Assembly (NCBI GenBank): GCA_002796995.1
Contig: PEKW01000015.1
Coordinates: 62,001 to 126,000, forward strand
DNA length: 64,000 nt
From: Rhizobium sp.
Lineage (GTDB): Bacteria; Pseudomonadota; Alphaproteobacteria; Rhizobiales; Rhizobiaceae
Direction of reading: 5' to 3'
The notes beneath the pieces were generated by a model. The model saw nothing but the letters and a program-made list of their open reading frames with translations. It had not been told where the DNA came from and made no database searches. Position numbers and translations under genes: made by a program. Shown piece after piece: positions 8,024-15,678 of this stretch (positions are counted from its first letter, which is position 1; each line of letters begins with the position of its first letter).

Positions 8024-8797
8024 ATGACTGAAAATCTGTTGGATGCAAGAGTGGAGCGCAAGCCGAAGCTTTTCGAGATCGTGGTGCAGACGCTGCGCAG
8101 CCAGATCCTCGCGGGCGAATTCGCCGTCGGCGAAAAGCTGCCGACCGAATCGCGCATGACGGAGATTTTCGGGGTCAGCCGCACGGTGGTGCGCGAGGCC
8201 GTGGCGGTGCTGGCCGCCGAAGGGCTGGTGGAGGCGCGGCACGGCGCCGGCGTCTTCGTGCTCGACCATCCGACGCGCAAGATCAGCGCCATCACCGCCG
8301 ACATGGGAAACCGCATCAGCCAGGCCGTCAACGTTCTGGAAGTGCGCATGGGCATCGAGATCGAAAGCGCCGGGCTTGCCGCGCAACGCCGCAGCCCCTC
8401 GCAGGAGGCGAGCATCCAGGAGGCCTTTTTCGAATTCGAGCGGTTACTGCACCGTGGCGAGCCGACCGGAAAGGCCGACTTCGCCTTCCACCGCGAAATC
8501 GCCGCGGCGACCAACAATCCGTTCTACGTCGAGATTCTCGACGCGCTCGGCGACCGAACCATCCCGTGCGACCGCAACTCGCCGTGGTTCTCGATCGAGG
8601 TGCTTTCGGAGGATTATCTGAGCCGTCTGCAACGCGAGCATCTGCGCATCCTGCAGGCGATCTCGGCCGGCGATGCGGATGCCGCGCGCGACGCGATGCG
8701 CGCGCATCTCAAGGCGGCACAGGACCGCTACCGGCAACGTCTGACCGGCCAGCAGGCCGGCTACCAGCAACGCGCGTCGAGCGAGACGAAGACTTGA
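8024..8797 (+). CDS. GntR-family regulator, FadR subfamily (uronate locus)
   Basis: A 257-residue regulator with a winged HTH (about 15-85; Leu-Pro-Thr-Glu-Ser-Arg-Met-Thr, Gly-Val-Ser-Arg-Thr-Val-Val-Arg-Glu-Ala) and an FCD domain (about 100-235). There are two in-frame ATGs, 8018 and 8024. The AGGAA site abuts the first and is 7 bases from the second, so I prefer 8024. It lies inside the uronate operon between the TRAP permease and kduI, which fits a UxuR/ExuR-like or KdgR-like repressor that senses a uronate or a keto-deoxy intermediate. The inverted repeat at 3466-3500 is a plausible target. The link is inferred from position only. Confidence 0.87.
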   Translation: MTENLLDARVERKPKLFEIVVQTLRSQILAGEFAVGEKLPTESRMTEIFGVSRTVVREAVAVLAAEGLVEARHGAGVFVLDHPTRKISAITADMGNRISQAVNVLEVRMGIEIESAGLAAQRRSPSQEASIQEAFFEFERLLHRGEPTGKADFAFHREIAAATNNPFYVEILDALGDRTIPCDRNSPWFSIEVLSEDYLSRLQREHLRILQAISAGDADAARDAMRAHLKAAQDRYRQRLTGQQAGYQQRASSETKT

Positions 8798-8822
8798 AAT
8801 GTCCAAACGAAAGCAAGGTTAA

Positions 8823-9656
8823 ATGACGACCGAATTCACCTCCCGCTTCGCCATCGATCCCTCCGCCGCTGCCACGATGGGCACCGATGAGCTGCGCCAC
8901 AATTTCCACCTCGCCAACCTGTTCGAGCCGGGCAAGATCAGCCTGACCCACACGCATTACGATCGCATGGTCGTCGGGGGTGCGGTTCCTCTCGGGCAGC
9001 CGTTGACGCTGGAGGCGATCAAGCCGGTCGGCACGCAGTCCTTCCTCGAGCGCCGCGAACTCGTCGCCGTCAATATCGGCGGCGAAGGCACCGTCGTCGT
9101 CAGCGGCGAGGCGCACCGGCTGAACACCCGGGACATGCTCTATGTGGGCCTCGGCGAAGAGGTGAGCTTCACCTCTGCCGACGCGGGGAAGCCGGCGAAA
9201 TTCTACCTCTTGTCGGCGCCGGCGCACCGCAAGTGCCCGACGCGGCCGATCACGCTCGACAAGGCCAAGCGTCTCGACCTCGGCAGTCCCGAAACCTCCA
9301 ACGAGCGTTCCATCTTCCAGTTCACCACGACGATCGAAACCTGCCAGTTGGTCGTCGGCATGACGCAACTTGCGAAGGGATCGGTGTGGAACACCATGCC
9401 GGCGCATGTGCACGACCGGCGCATGGAAGCCTATCTCTATTTCGACCTCGCCGAGACGGCCCGGGTCTTCCACTTCATGGGCGAACCGTCAGAAACCCGC
9501 CATATCCTGATCGCCAACGAGGAAGCGGTGCTCTCGCCCCCCTGGTCCATCCACTCGGGCTGCGGCACGGCCAACTACGCCTTCATCTGGGCCATGGCCG
9601 GCGACAATGTCGACTATACCGACGTTGATCCCGTCGCGATGGGAGAGCTGCGGTGA
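8823..9656 (+). CDS. kduI: 5-dehydro-4-deoxy-D-glucuronate isomerase
   Basis: KduI (EC 5.3.1.17) converts 5-keto-4-deoxyuronate, the product of unsaturated uronates from pectin or glycosaminoglycan lyases, into 2,5-diketo-3-deoxygluconate. The 277-residue length equals the E. coli enzyme (278). The cupin metal set is visible: His195, His197, Glu202 (in Ala-His-Val-His-Asp-Arg-Arg-Met-Glu) and His244. The Arg-Met-Glu-Ala-Tyr-Leu-Tyr-Phe-Asp stretch is a KduI signature. It overlaps kduD by four bases and follows the FadR-type regulator by 25 bases, with an AAGG site before the ATG. Confidence 0.95.
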   Translation: MTTEFTSRFAIDPSAAATMGTDELRHNFHLANLFEPGKISLTHTHYDRMVVGGAVPLGQPLTLEAIKPVGTQSFLERRELVAVNIGGEGTVVVSGEAHRLNTRDMLYVGLGEEVSFTSADAGKPAKFYLLSAPAHRKCPTRPITLDKAKRLDLGSPETSNERSIFQFTTTIETCQLVVGMTQLAKGSVWNTMPAHVHDRRMEAYLYFDLAETARVFHFMGEPSETRHILIANEEAVLSPPWSIHSGCGTANYAFIWAMAGDNVDYTDVDPVAMGELR

Positions 9657-10414
9657 CCGATCTTTCCGCCTTCGAACTGGTGGGCAAGCGGATCGCGATC
9701 ACCGGCGCCAATACCGGCATCGGGCAGGGGATCGCCGTTGCGGTGGCGCGCGCCGGCGGGGCCGTGGTCGGGATCGGCCGGTCGGCGATGGACGAGACGG
9801 CAAGACTGGTGAAGGCTCAAGGGGCCGAGTTTCTGTCGGTCAAGGCAGACATCAGCGATACGAAGGCCGCGGTAGCCATGCTGAACGACCTGATGGCCGA
9901 CGGGCCGCTGGACGGGCTGGTCAACAATGCCGGCATCATCCGCCGGGCCGACAGCGTCGACTTCACCGAGGAGGACTGGGACGACGTGATGGATGTGAAC
10001 CTCAAGTCGTTGTTCTTCCTGTCGCAGGCCTTTGGCCGAAACTGCCTGGCGGCAAAGCGCGGGGGGCGGATCGTCAACCTCGCCTCGCTGCTCTCGTTCC
10101 AGGGTGGCATCCGCGTGCCGTCCTATACGGCATCGAAGCATGGGGTTCTTGGGCTGACCCGGCTTCTGGCGAATGAATGGGCGGCGAAGGGTATCAACGT
10201 CAACGCGATTGCCCCGGGCTACATCGAGACCAACAATACCGAGGCCCTGCGCAACGATCCGGACCGCAGCAAGGCGATCCTGGAGCGCATCCCGGCTGGA
10301 CGCTGGGGTGTGGCCGACGATATCGGCGATGCCGCGGTGTTCCTCCTCGCGCGCGCTTCCAACTACATGCACGGCGCCGTCATCCCGGTCGATGGCGGCT
10401 GGCTGGCGAGGTGA
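9653..10414 (+). CDS. kduD: 2-dehydro-3-deoxy-D-gluconate 5-dehydrogenase
   Basis: KduD (EC 1.1.1.127) reduces 2,5-diketo-3-deoxygluconate to 2-keto-3-deoxygluconate (KDG), which then enters the KDG kinase/aldolase route. It is a 253-residue classical short-chain dehydrogenase: Thr-Gly-Ala-Asn-Thr-Gly-Ile-Gly at 17-24, Asn-Asn-Ala-Gly at 91-94, Ser145, Tyr158 and Lys162 as catalytic residues. The start is a GTG within the GTGA overlap with the end of kduI, a sign of translational coupling. Other SDRs share the fold, but its direct pairing with kduI makes the name secure. No kdgK or kdgA is present in the window. Confidence 0.93.
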   Translation: MTDLSAFELVGKRIAITGANTGIGQGIAVAVARAGGAVVGIGRSAMDETARLVKAQGAEFLSVKADISDTKAAVAMLNDLMADGPLDGLVNNAGIIRRADSVDFTEEDWDDVMDVNLKSLFFLSQAFGRNCLAAKRGGRIVNLASLLSFQGGIRVPSYTASKHGVLGLTRLLANEWAAKGINVNAIAPGYIETNNTEALRNDPDRSKAILERIPAGRWGVADDIGDAAVFLLARASNYMHGAVIPVDGGWLAR

Positions 10415-10416
10415 CC

Positions 10417-10761
10417 ATGACCACAGAAAGAGACATTTTCGTTCGCGCTTCCGAGGGAGAGTGGACGACAACTCCCGACGGCAATCGCCGCCGCGTCGTT
10501 TGTTTCACGGACGAACTCATGATGGTGGAGTTCGCCTTTGAGAAGGGCGGAGAGGGCTGGACGCATTCCCATCCGCATGTGCAGTCGAGCTATGTGGCCG
10601 AGGGCGCCTTCGAGGTGACGATCGACGGTCGCACCGAGACGCTGGCGGCCGGCGACAGCTTCATCGTGCCTTCGGGACTGCGGCACGGGGTGAGGGCGCT
10701 GGAGAAGGGTCGGCTGGTCGACTGCTTCACGCCGCATCGCGCCGACTTTCTGGAGCAATAG
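10417..10761 (+). CDS. kdgF: Small cupin, KdgF-like uronate linearisation protein
   Basis: A 114-residue single-domain cupin. The metal motif Thr-His-Ser-His-Pro-His-Val-Gln is at 49-56, with a further His at 90 in Pro-Ser-Gly-Leu-Arg-His-Gly-Val. The C-terminal Asp-Cys-Phe-Thr-Pro-His-Arg-Ala-Asp-Phe-Leu matches the KdgF ending (Asp-x-Phe-(S/T)-Pro-x-Arg-x-Asp-Phe-Leu). KdgF proteins open the unsaturated uronate ring to the 5-keto-4-deoxy form that KduI uses, so the gene order kduI-kduD-kdgF is the pathway in three genes. It starts 2 bases after the kduD stop. The family match is from visible motifs; activity is inferred. Confidence 0.8.
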   Translation: MTTERDIFVRASEGEWTTTPDGNRRRVVCFTDELMMVEFAFEKGGEGWTHSHPHVQSSYVAEGAFEVTIDGRTETLAAGDSFIVPSGLRHGVRALEKGRLVDCFTPHRADFLEQ

Positions 10762-10831
10762 GGCGCAGGCTTGCACGCCGGAAGGACGCGATCGTTGCCT
10801 TACGGAAGGGTGGAGAGGGAAGGACCTTTCG

Positions 10832-11674
10832 ATGGACGATCCACTGCTTCGGCGCCTCGTGCCGGCGCTTGCGGCCGTTCCCGGCGTCGATGCCGTGGTG
10901 CTCGGCGGCTCGCGGAGCCGGGGAGATGCGGTCGCCGGTTCGGACTATGACATCGGCCTGTATTTCCGGGCCGGGACACCCCTCGACGTCGGCGCCTTGA
11001 AGGCGGCGGTGGCACCTTTGGTTGATACTCCTTCGGAAGGAAACGTCACCGAGATCGGCGAGTGGGGGCGGTGGATCGTCGGCGGCGGCTGGCTGACGAT
11101 CGACGGGCAGTCCGTGGACCTCCTCTATCGCAATGCCGACGACGTGGCCGACACCATAGCGCGGGCCCGAAATGGGGTTATCGAGGTTGATTACCAGCCC
11201 GGCCACCCGCATGGCTTTCTCTCCTCGATCTGGCTCGCCGAAGTGCATCATTGCCGGATCCTTGCAGATAGAAGCGGGACGGTCTCCCGCATGAAGCAAG
11301 GCCTGACGCCCTATCCGCGGGCGCTGGGTGAGGCCATCGTCGCCAGGTTCCAGTGGGAGATCGCCTTTGCCGCCGGCAATGTCGCCAAGGCGATTGCCCG
11401 CAACGACACGAGCTATATCGCCGGGTCGATCTTCCGGGCTCTGGCCTGTGCCGCGCAGGTGATCTGCGCGATCAACGGGGCTTATGTGATGAACGAGAAG
11501 GGGGCGTTGCGGCTCGCCGGCACGCTGCCTTTGGCGCCAAGGGACTTGGAGGGGCGGGTCGAGACCGTCTGGGCGCGCTTTGCGGACAAGGACTATGCAG
11601 CGGCACTGGACGCGCTGAACCATATCGATCGGGATGTCGCGCGGCTGGTGGAGGCGTGGCGGGAAGCCGGCTAG
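10832..11674 (+). CDS. Nucleotidyltransferase-domain protein
   Basis: A 280-residue protein with a polymerase-beta-type nucleotidyltransferase core: Gly-Gly-Ser-Arg-Ser-Arg-Gly-Asp at 25-32 and Gly-Ser-Asp-Tyr-Asp at 36-40, where the paired Asp residues bind metal, with the third acidic residue probably Asp in Ser-Val-Asp-Leu-Leu near 95. The C-terminal half (about 140-280) is helical, as in stand-alone aminoglycoside-adenylyltransferase-like proteins of unknown substrate. It is not an obvious known resistance enzyme. It follows kdgF by 70 bases with its own GGAGAGGGAAGGA site, and nothing ties it to uronate use. Function unknown beyond the fold. Confidence 0.8.
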   Translation: MDDPLLRRLVPALAAVPGVDAVVLGGSRSRGDAVAGSDYDIGLYFRAGTPLDVGALKAAVAPLVDTPSEGNVTEIGEWGRWIVGGGWLTIDGQSVDLLYRNADDVADTIARARNGVIEVDYQPGHPHGFLSSIWLAEVHHCRILADRSGTVSRMKQGLTPYPRALGEAIVARFQWEIAFAAGNVAKAIARNDTSYIAGSIFRALACAAQVICAINGAYVMNEKGALRLAGTLPLAPRDLEGRVETVWARFADKDYAAALDALNHIDRDVARLVEAWREAG

Positions 11675-11730
11675 CTTCTGCCCACGGACTTGGGCGCCAA
11701 TGCAGGATTGTGTCGCGTCCCCGTCCAAAT

Positions 11731-12321
11731 TCAGACGCGCAGGCCTTCGAGGATGGAGCGGATCACCTGCCGGATTTCCTTGGCATCGGCGCCCGCCTGA
11801 AGCGCCAAGGCACCGCGGTCGAAGACAGCCGACAGCATCGCGGCCAGTGGTTCGACGGGCAAGGTACGGATGATCCCGCCCTTCATCGCCGCGTTCAGGC
11901 CCTCCACCAGCGTGCGGCCGCCGTGGCGCCTGTCCAGCTCGGCCAGTTCCGCAGCGCCCAGCACTGCGGGGGCCTCGATCAGCAGCAGACGCGTGCGGCC
12001 CTCCTTCGCCATGGCGTCGAAAAAGCCCCAACCGCCCTCGACGAGCGCTTCAAACGGGTCGGCCCCGGGGGTCTCCGCCTGTTCGACCTCGGCCGCAACG
12101 GCGGCAAGCTCGGACTCCACGACGCCGAGGAAGAGCGCCCGTTTGTCTTCGAAGTGGTGATAAAGCGCCCCGCGCGTCACGCCGGCTGCCGCGACGATTT
12201 CCGGCGTGCCGGTGTCGGCATAGCCCTTGGCGAGGAACAGTGCGCGTGCGGCCGCGATCAGCGCGCGTCTGGTTTCCTGCGTTCTCTGCTCATTCGTGCG
12301 TCGGCTCTGCTTTTCTTGCAT
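11731..12321 (-). CDS. TetR-family transcription regulator
   Basis: A 196-residue TetR/AcrR-type repressor. The HTH spans about residues 16-62, with Ala-Leu-Ile-Ala-Ala-Ala-Arg-Ala-Leu-Phe and Val-Thr-Arg-Gly-Ala-Leu-Tyr-His-His-Phe-Glu-Asp-Lys. The C-terminal ligand domain is generic, close to the AcrR C-terminal subgroup. It is divergent from a VOC-domain gene (12387) across a 65-base gap. That gap holds a 17-base palindrome starting next to this gene's start codon, so both genes are probably under its control. Confidence 0.88.
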   Translation of the reverse strand: MQEKQSRRTNEQRTQETRRALIAAARALFLAKGYADTGTPEIVAAAGVTRGALYHHFEDKRALFLGVVESELAAVAAEVEQAETPGADPFEALVEGGWGFFDAMAKEGRTRLLLIEAPAVLGAAELAELDRRHGGRTLVEGLNAAMKGGIIRTLPVEPLAAMLSAVFDRGALALQAGADAKEIRQVIRSILEGLRV

Positions 12322-12338
12322 ACATACAGCCTGTATGT
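12322..12338. promoter_or_regulatory. TetR operator candidate between divergent TetR and VOC genes
   Basis: ACATACAGCCTGTATGT: perfect 7-base arms around a 3-base centre, directly adjoining the TetR start codon (12319-12321) and 48 bases before the VOC gene. The ACATAC/GTATGT form is common for AcrR-like TetR regulators. Confidence 0.65.
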
Positions 12339-12386
12339 TAATTTGGATCCGTATCGATTCAATATCCTGATGTGGAGGGAAAATCC

Positions 12387-12812
12387 ATGAAATGCGCCCA
12401 GTTCTACCCCGTCCTCATGACGGACGCCGTCGCTAACACCGCAAACTTCTACCGGCAGCATTTCGCCTTCGATGCCGTGTTTGAAAGCGACTGGTACGTG
12501 CATCTCCAGTCGAGGGAGAGCGAGGGCGTCAATCTTGCGATCCTCAAGGGCGACCACGAGACGATCCCGGCCGCCGGGCGCGGGCAGGCCACAGGCCTGC
12601 TGCTGAACTTCGAGGTCGACGACGTCGACGCGCTCTACGCGGATCTGCGCGCGGCGGGATTGCCGATCCTGCTCGAGCTGCGGGACGAAGCCTTCGGCCA
12701 GCGGCACTTCATCACGCAGGACCCGAACGGCGTGCTGATCGACATCATAAAGCCCATCCCGTCGAGTGCCGAGTTCCGCGAGATGTACAGGCTGGACGAA
12801 GCATCGGCGTGA
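12387..12812 (+). CDS. VOC-superfamily (glyoxalase/bleomycin-resistance-like) protein
   Basis: A 141-residue single VOC-domain protein with the beta-alpha-beta-beta-beta repeats of the glyoxalase/bleomycin-resistance/dioxygenase superfamily. It has an N-terminal Tyr-Pro-Val-Leu-Met-Thr-Asp, a central Leu-Asn-Phe-Glu-Val-Asp-Asp-Val-Asp and a C-terminal Asp-Pro-Asn-Gly-Val-Leu-Ile-Asp-Ile-Ile. The frame opens at 12372, but the ATG at 12387 has a GGAGGGA site 7 bases upstream. It is divergent from the TetR gene with a shared operator, which suggests an inducible detoxification or resistance role. Substrate unknown. Confidence 0.8.
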   Translation: MKCAQFYPVLMTDAVANTANFYRQHFAFDAVFESDWYVHLQSRESEGVNLAILKGDHETIPAAGRGQATGLLLNFEVDDVDALYADLRAAGLPILLELRDEAFGQRHFITQDPNGVLIDIIKPIPSSAEFREMYRLDEASA

Positions 12813-12927
12813 ACGCCCGTTCGGTGCGCGATCACGCAAAGCCGGAAGCGGGGGCGCTCCGTGCGTCCCCGTTCCCTTAGATTGGGTTGGGCCTTCGAAG
12901 ACGTTTGAGCCCGATACCGGCTCCATC

Positions 12928-13725
12928 TCAATCCGGGATCATGCCGGCCGTCAGGTTCACATAGGCCGCCGTCATCGACCGCGCCTTGTCGGAGGCGAGG
13001 AAGGCTGCGGTTTCGGCAACGTCCTCGAGAGTGGGCAACCTGCCCAGGAAAGTGCTTTGCGCGCCGCCGCCCAGCCACTGGTCGACGGAAAGGCCCATGG
13101 CGCTTGCCTTCGGAGCAAAGAGTTCGGCCGTATAGGATCCGGCCTGCGGCGCGTCGGATATGGCGTGCGGGCCGAGGCAGACGACCCGGATGTTTCGGCC
13201 GCCGAGTTCGGCCGCGAGCACGCGCGAAAAGGCTTCGACGCCGGCACAGGTCACGCTGTATCCCAGATGACCCGGCGTCGCGGAGCGACCTGCCGGGGTC
13301 GACAGGGTCAGGATCACGCCTTGCCGGGTCTTTGCCATGTGCGGAACGACGGCCTTGGTGCTGTTGAACAGCGACCGCAGGAAATTGTCGACCGGGCTCA
13401 TGAAGGTTTCGAGATTGAGACCGTCGATGAACGTGCCCTGGTCGTGCAGGAAACTGGTGGCGTTGATGGCGACGTCGATCTCGCCGATGCGCTTGGCCAG
13501 GTCGTCGACCGCCTGCCGGGTGGCGGCCTCGTCGAGGCAGTCCACGGAGAAGATCTCCGCTGTTCCGCCCTCGGCGCGAACGGCTTCGGCCGCGGCCTCG
13601 AGCCGGGCCAGACCGCGCGCGCCGAGATAGACGCGGGCGCCCTCCCGGGCAAACACCTTGGCCATCGCCGTGCCGATCGCACCGCTGCCGCCCATGATCA
13701 CGATGCGTTTTCCATCCAGTAGCAT
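12928..13725 (-). CDS. Short-chain dehydrogenase/reductase-like protein lacking the catalytic lysine
   Basis: A 265-residue SDR-fold protein with the dinucleotide motif Met-Gly-Gly-Ser-Gly-Ala-Ile-Gly near 11-18. The active-site region keeps Ser142 and Tyr156, but the Tyr-x-x-x-Lys motif reads Tyr-Ser-Val-Thr-Cys: position 160 is Cys (codon TGT) instead of Lys. The usual Asn-Asn-Ala-Gly is Asn-Ala-Thr-Ser. So it may bind NAD(P) but cannot use the standard proton relay. The ATG at 13725 has GGAGGA 6 bases upstream, better than the TTG at 13731. It is divergent from the ArsR-SRPBCC pair, with two ArsR-type operators between, and may be co-regulated with it. Confidence 0.82.
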   Translation of the reverse strand: MLLDGKRIVIMGGSGAIGTAMAKVFAREGARVYLGARGLARLEAAAEAVRAEGGTAEIFSVDCLDEAATRQAVDDLAKRIGEIDVAINATSFLHDQGTFIDGLNLETFMSPVDNFLRSLFNSTKAVVPHMAKTRQGVILTLSTPAGRSATPGHLGYSVTCAGVEAFSRVLAAELGGRNIRVVCLGPHAISDAPQAGSYTAELFAPKASAMGLSVDQWLGGGAQSTFLGRLPTLEDVAETAAFLASDKARSMTAAYVNLTAGMIPD

Positions 13726-13822
13726 GTTCAATCCTCCATCTGTGCTCGAACCGGCGAGATGACACGAAACCGCCGCCGGCCCGCGAGCCGGCGTTGTTGC
13801 CTGCGGTCGTCATTGCTGCTAT

Positions 13823-13844
13823 CCATCAACCAAGTGGTTGATGG
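13823..13844. promoter_or_regulatory. ArsR-type operator, distal copy
   Basis: Perfect 10-base inverted repeat CCATCAACCA/TGGTTGATGG with a 2-base centre. The core CAACC-N4-GGTTG is shared with the second site at 13874-13893, 51 bases away centre to centre. It lies between the divergent SDR and ArsR genes. Confidence 0.7.
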
Positions 13845-13873
13845 ATGGGTCCTTAACCCGCAAAGCCAGGGAG

Positions 13874-13893
13874 CGTCAACCGTTTGGTTGACG
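13874..13893. promoter_or_regulatory. ArsR-type operator, proximal copy
   Basis: CGTCAACCGTTTGGTTGACG: perfect 8-base arms with a 4-base centre, ending 7 bases before the ArsR start codon. It has the same CAACC-N4-GGTTG core as the distal copy. Its place over the ribosome site and likely promoter fits autorepression. Confidence 0.7.
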
Positions 13894-13900
13894 GTTTGTC

Positions 13901-14236
13901 ATGATTTCTGAAGATGAACGCCTCGACGCGGTGTTCCATGCGCTGTCGAACCGGACCCGGAGGCAGTTGATTGCCGACCTGAAAGTCAAACCCGCCCGCG
14001 TCAACGAACTGGCGCGGCCCTATGCCATGTCGGTCAACGCGATCTCCAAGCATCTCTTCATCCTGGAGAAGGCGGGACTGGTCGAGCGGCGGCAGGATGG
14101 CGCGACGCAGAGCTGCGTCCTGGCGCCGGGCCCGCTCGCCGATGCCGACCAGTGGATTGCAGGCTACCGGCAATACTGGACGAGCCAGCTCGATGGCCTT
14201 GCCCAGTTCGTCGAGGCGAAGGAAAACGGCCAATGA
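13901..14236 (+). CDS. ArsR-family HTH regulator
   Basis: A 111-residue winged-helix repressor of the ArsR family. The recognition helix region is Met-Ser-Val-Asn-Ala-Ile-Ser-Lys-His-Leu (about 44-53), followed by Leu-Glu-Lys-Ala-Gly-Leu-Val-Glu-Arg-Arg. There is no Cys-x-Cys metal motif, so it is the non-metal subgroup that pairs with SRPBCC (AHSA1) proteins. It overlaps the SRPBCC gene by four bases (ATGA). Two matching palindromes sit between it and the divergent SDR. Confidence 0.88.
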   Translation: MISEDERLDAVFHALSNRTRRQLIADLKVKPARVNELARPYAMSVNAISKHLFILEKAGLVERRQDGATQSCVLAPGPLADADQWIAGYRQYWTSQLDGLAQFVEAKENGQ

Positions 14237-14697
14237 AGGCGACCGAACTGTCTACCTCGCGCGTCGTGAAAGCCGACCGGCAACGGGTCTTCGATGCCTG
14301 GACGACTCCCGAACTGGTGAAGCAGTGGTGGGGGCCGCCGCCCTATACCTGCCCGAGCGCCGAAATCGATCTGCGCGTCGGCGGTTCCTACCGTCTGGCA
14401 AATCTCGGCCTCGACGGCGAAATCATCTGGATCAGCGGGATCTTCACACATGTCGAGATCCCGGCGGCGCTCAGCTACACCTGGAAGCTCAGCACGCATT
14501 CGGACGAGCCGTCCCTGTTGCATGTCTCGTTCCACGATCATCCTGAGGGCACCGAGGTCAGGATCCATCACGAGCGCTTTGCCGATGTTGCTGTCCGCGA
14601 CGAACATGCGCTGGGTTGGCAAGGCTGCCTGGACCGCCTGGGCGACTTCATGGCTGGTTCGTCGCCGGCCGGCCCGTCAACCGCGCGGCCTCGCTGA
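14233..14697 (+). CDS. SRPBCC (AHSA1-like) domain protein
   Basis: A 154-residue START-like protein of the activator-of-Hsp90-ATPase homologue family. It shows the N-terminal Val-Phe-Asp-Ala-Trp-Thr-Thr-Pro-Glu-Leu-Val-Lys-Gln-Trp-Trp-Gly-Pro stretch at about 20-36 and Asp-Leu-Arg-Val-Gly-Gly near 47-52, both diagnostic. These proteins have a deep hydrophobic pocket, and their partners are usually unknown; ArsR-SRPBCC gene pairs are common in proteobacteria. Translation is coupled to the ArsR gene through the ATGA overlap. Confidence 0.87.
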   Translation: MKATELSTSRVVKADRQRVFDAWTTPELVKQWWGPPPYTCPSAEIDLRVGGSYRLANLGLDGEIIWISGIFTHVEIPAALSYTWKLSTHSDEPSLLHVSFHDHPEGTEVRIHHERFADVAVRDEHALGWQGCLDRLGDFMAGSSPAGPSTARPR

Positions 14698-14749
14698 AGA
14701 ATCTGTGCCGTAGCCTGCTACAAGGCAGCTGTTCGGCCTTCCCGCGAGG

Positions 14750-15550
14750 TCAAGGCGTTCCGTTGCCGGAGAGGATCTGCGCCGCCCCGCGCACGGCCAC
14801 CCTGAAGGCTTCGTCGAAGTTGACGCCGCGCACGGTCCAGCTGTGTTCGCGGCCGCCCTCGCTCAGGTGCCAGCTTGCGACCCAGCCGTGGTCCGCGTCG
14901 CTCCAGTCGAGTTTGCCGATCAGGGGCATGTCTGCGCCTGCCGTGCTCGCGGCCTCCGCCAGATCGACGGCGTTCTGTCCGGACGACGCTTCGTCCCCAT
15001 CCTGGGCGGACGGAAACACTACGGTCATCGCAAGGGCCGATGCGGCGAGCGCGAAGGAATCGCGCATCGCTGCGTCTCGCGGGTTCTCGCGGGAAACGCG
15101 GAATGCCTGTTGGTAACGTGTCACGTCGAGAAAAACGGCGAGCGCCGGCCGTGCGTCGCGCCAGGGGTCGCTTCCGAAGTCGGCAAGCAATCCGTCGATC
15201 ACGCTCGGCTCATAACGGCAGGTGAGATCGTGCGGGCGGTCATAGGTGCCCTGTTCGTCGTGGATCGGCTTGCCGGCCAAGCGGTCGCGATAGGAAAAGG
15301 ACTGCACGAAGCTTCCGGCCCGCGGCAGCAGATCGGCCATTTCGGGGCGCGCCGTCAGGCGCTGATCGCCGGACACGCGCACGAGAACCTGGGTCAGGCA
15401 GTCGCGAAAGCCGGGCTCTCGGTTCTTCTCGCCCTGGCCGGTGACGATGGCCTTTGCACTGTAAAGCGTATCGGCCTGATCGCACCAAGCCGGGGCGGCA
15501 TGGAGGAGGGTGAAGAGCGGTATGAGAGCCGCCACTGTATGCCGAACCAT
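14750..15550 (-). CDS. DUF2066-domain protein with signal peptide
   Basis: A 266-residue protein with an N-terminal signal peptide (about 1-23, ending Ala-Trp-Cys). The next stretch has Leu-Tyr-Ser-Ala-Lys-Ala-Ile-Val-Thr-Gly-Gln-Gly, then Cys-Leu-Thr-Gln-Val-Leu-Val-Arg-Val-Ser-Gly-Asp (about 50-61). This opening (a conserved secondary module then a Val-Arg-Val-Ser-Gly motif) is what defines DUF2066 proteins, which are exported and of unknown role. The ATG follows GGAGGGAAATGG. No operon partner: the neighbours are convergent or separated. Confidence 0.75.
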   Translation of the reverse strand: MVRHTVAALIPLFTLLHAAPAWCDQADTLYSAKAIVTGQGEKNREPGFRDCLTQVLVRVSGDQRLTARPEMADLLPRAGSFVQSFSYRDRLAGKPIHDEQGTYDRPHDLTCRYEPSVIDGLLADFGSDPWRDARPALAVFLDVTRYQQAFRVSRENPRDAAMRDSFALAASALAMTVVFPSAQDGDEASSGQNAVDLAEAASTAGADMPLIGKLDWSDADHGWVASWHLSEGGREHSWTVRGVNFDEAFRVAVRGAAQILSGNGTP

Positions 15551-15629
15551 CCATTTCCCTCCAGCGCCTGTCTCTGGCGATTTCGTAACCTGTTAAAGGG
15601 TTACATGGGAATGTCCGGGTGCACAAGTG

Positions 15630-15663
15630 CCGCCGCGCGGGATTGGTTCGTCCCGCGCGGCGG
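15630..15663 (-). terminator. Strong GC hairpin after the chemoreceptor gene
   Basis: Perfect 13-base stem (15630-15642 with 15651-15663) and 8-base loop, starting 15 bases beyond the chemoreceptor stop. There is no T-run on either side, so it may act through pausing or Rho, or protect the 3' end. Confidence 0.5.
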
Positions 15664-15678
15664 TGTGTGACTGGAGGA

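Noticed and set aside
12928..13725. Calling the Lys-less SDR a pseudogene
   Set aside because: The frame is intact and full length with a good ribosome site, and operators are shared with a neighbour; loss of one residue is better reported as a divergent protein.
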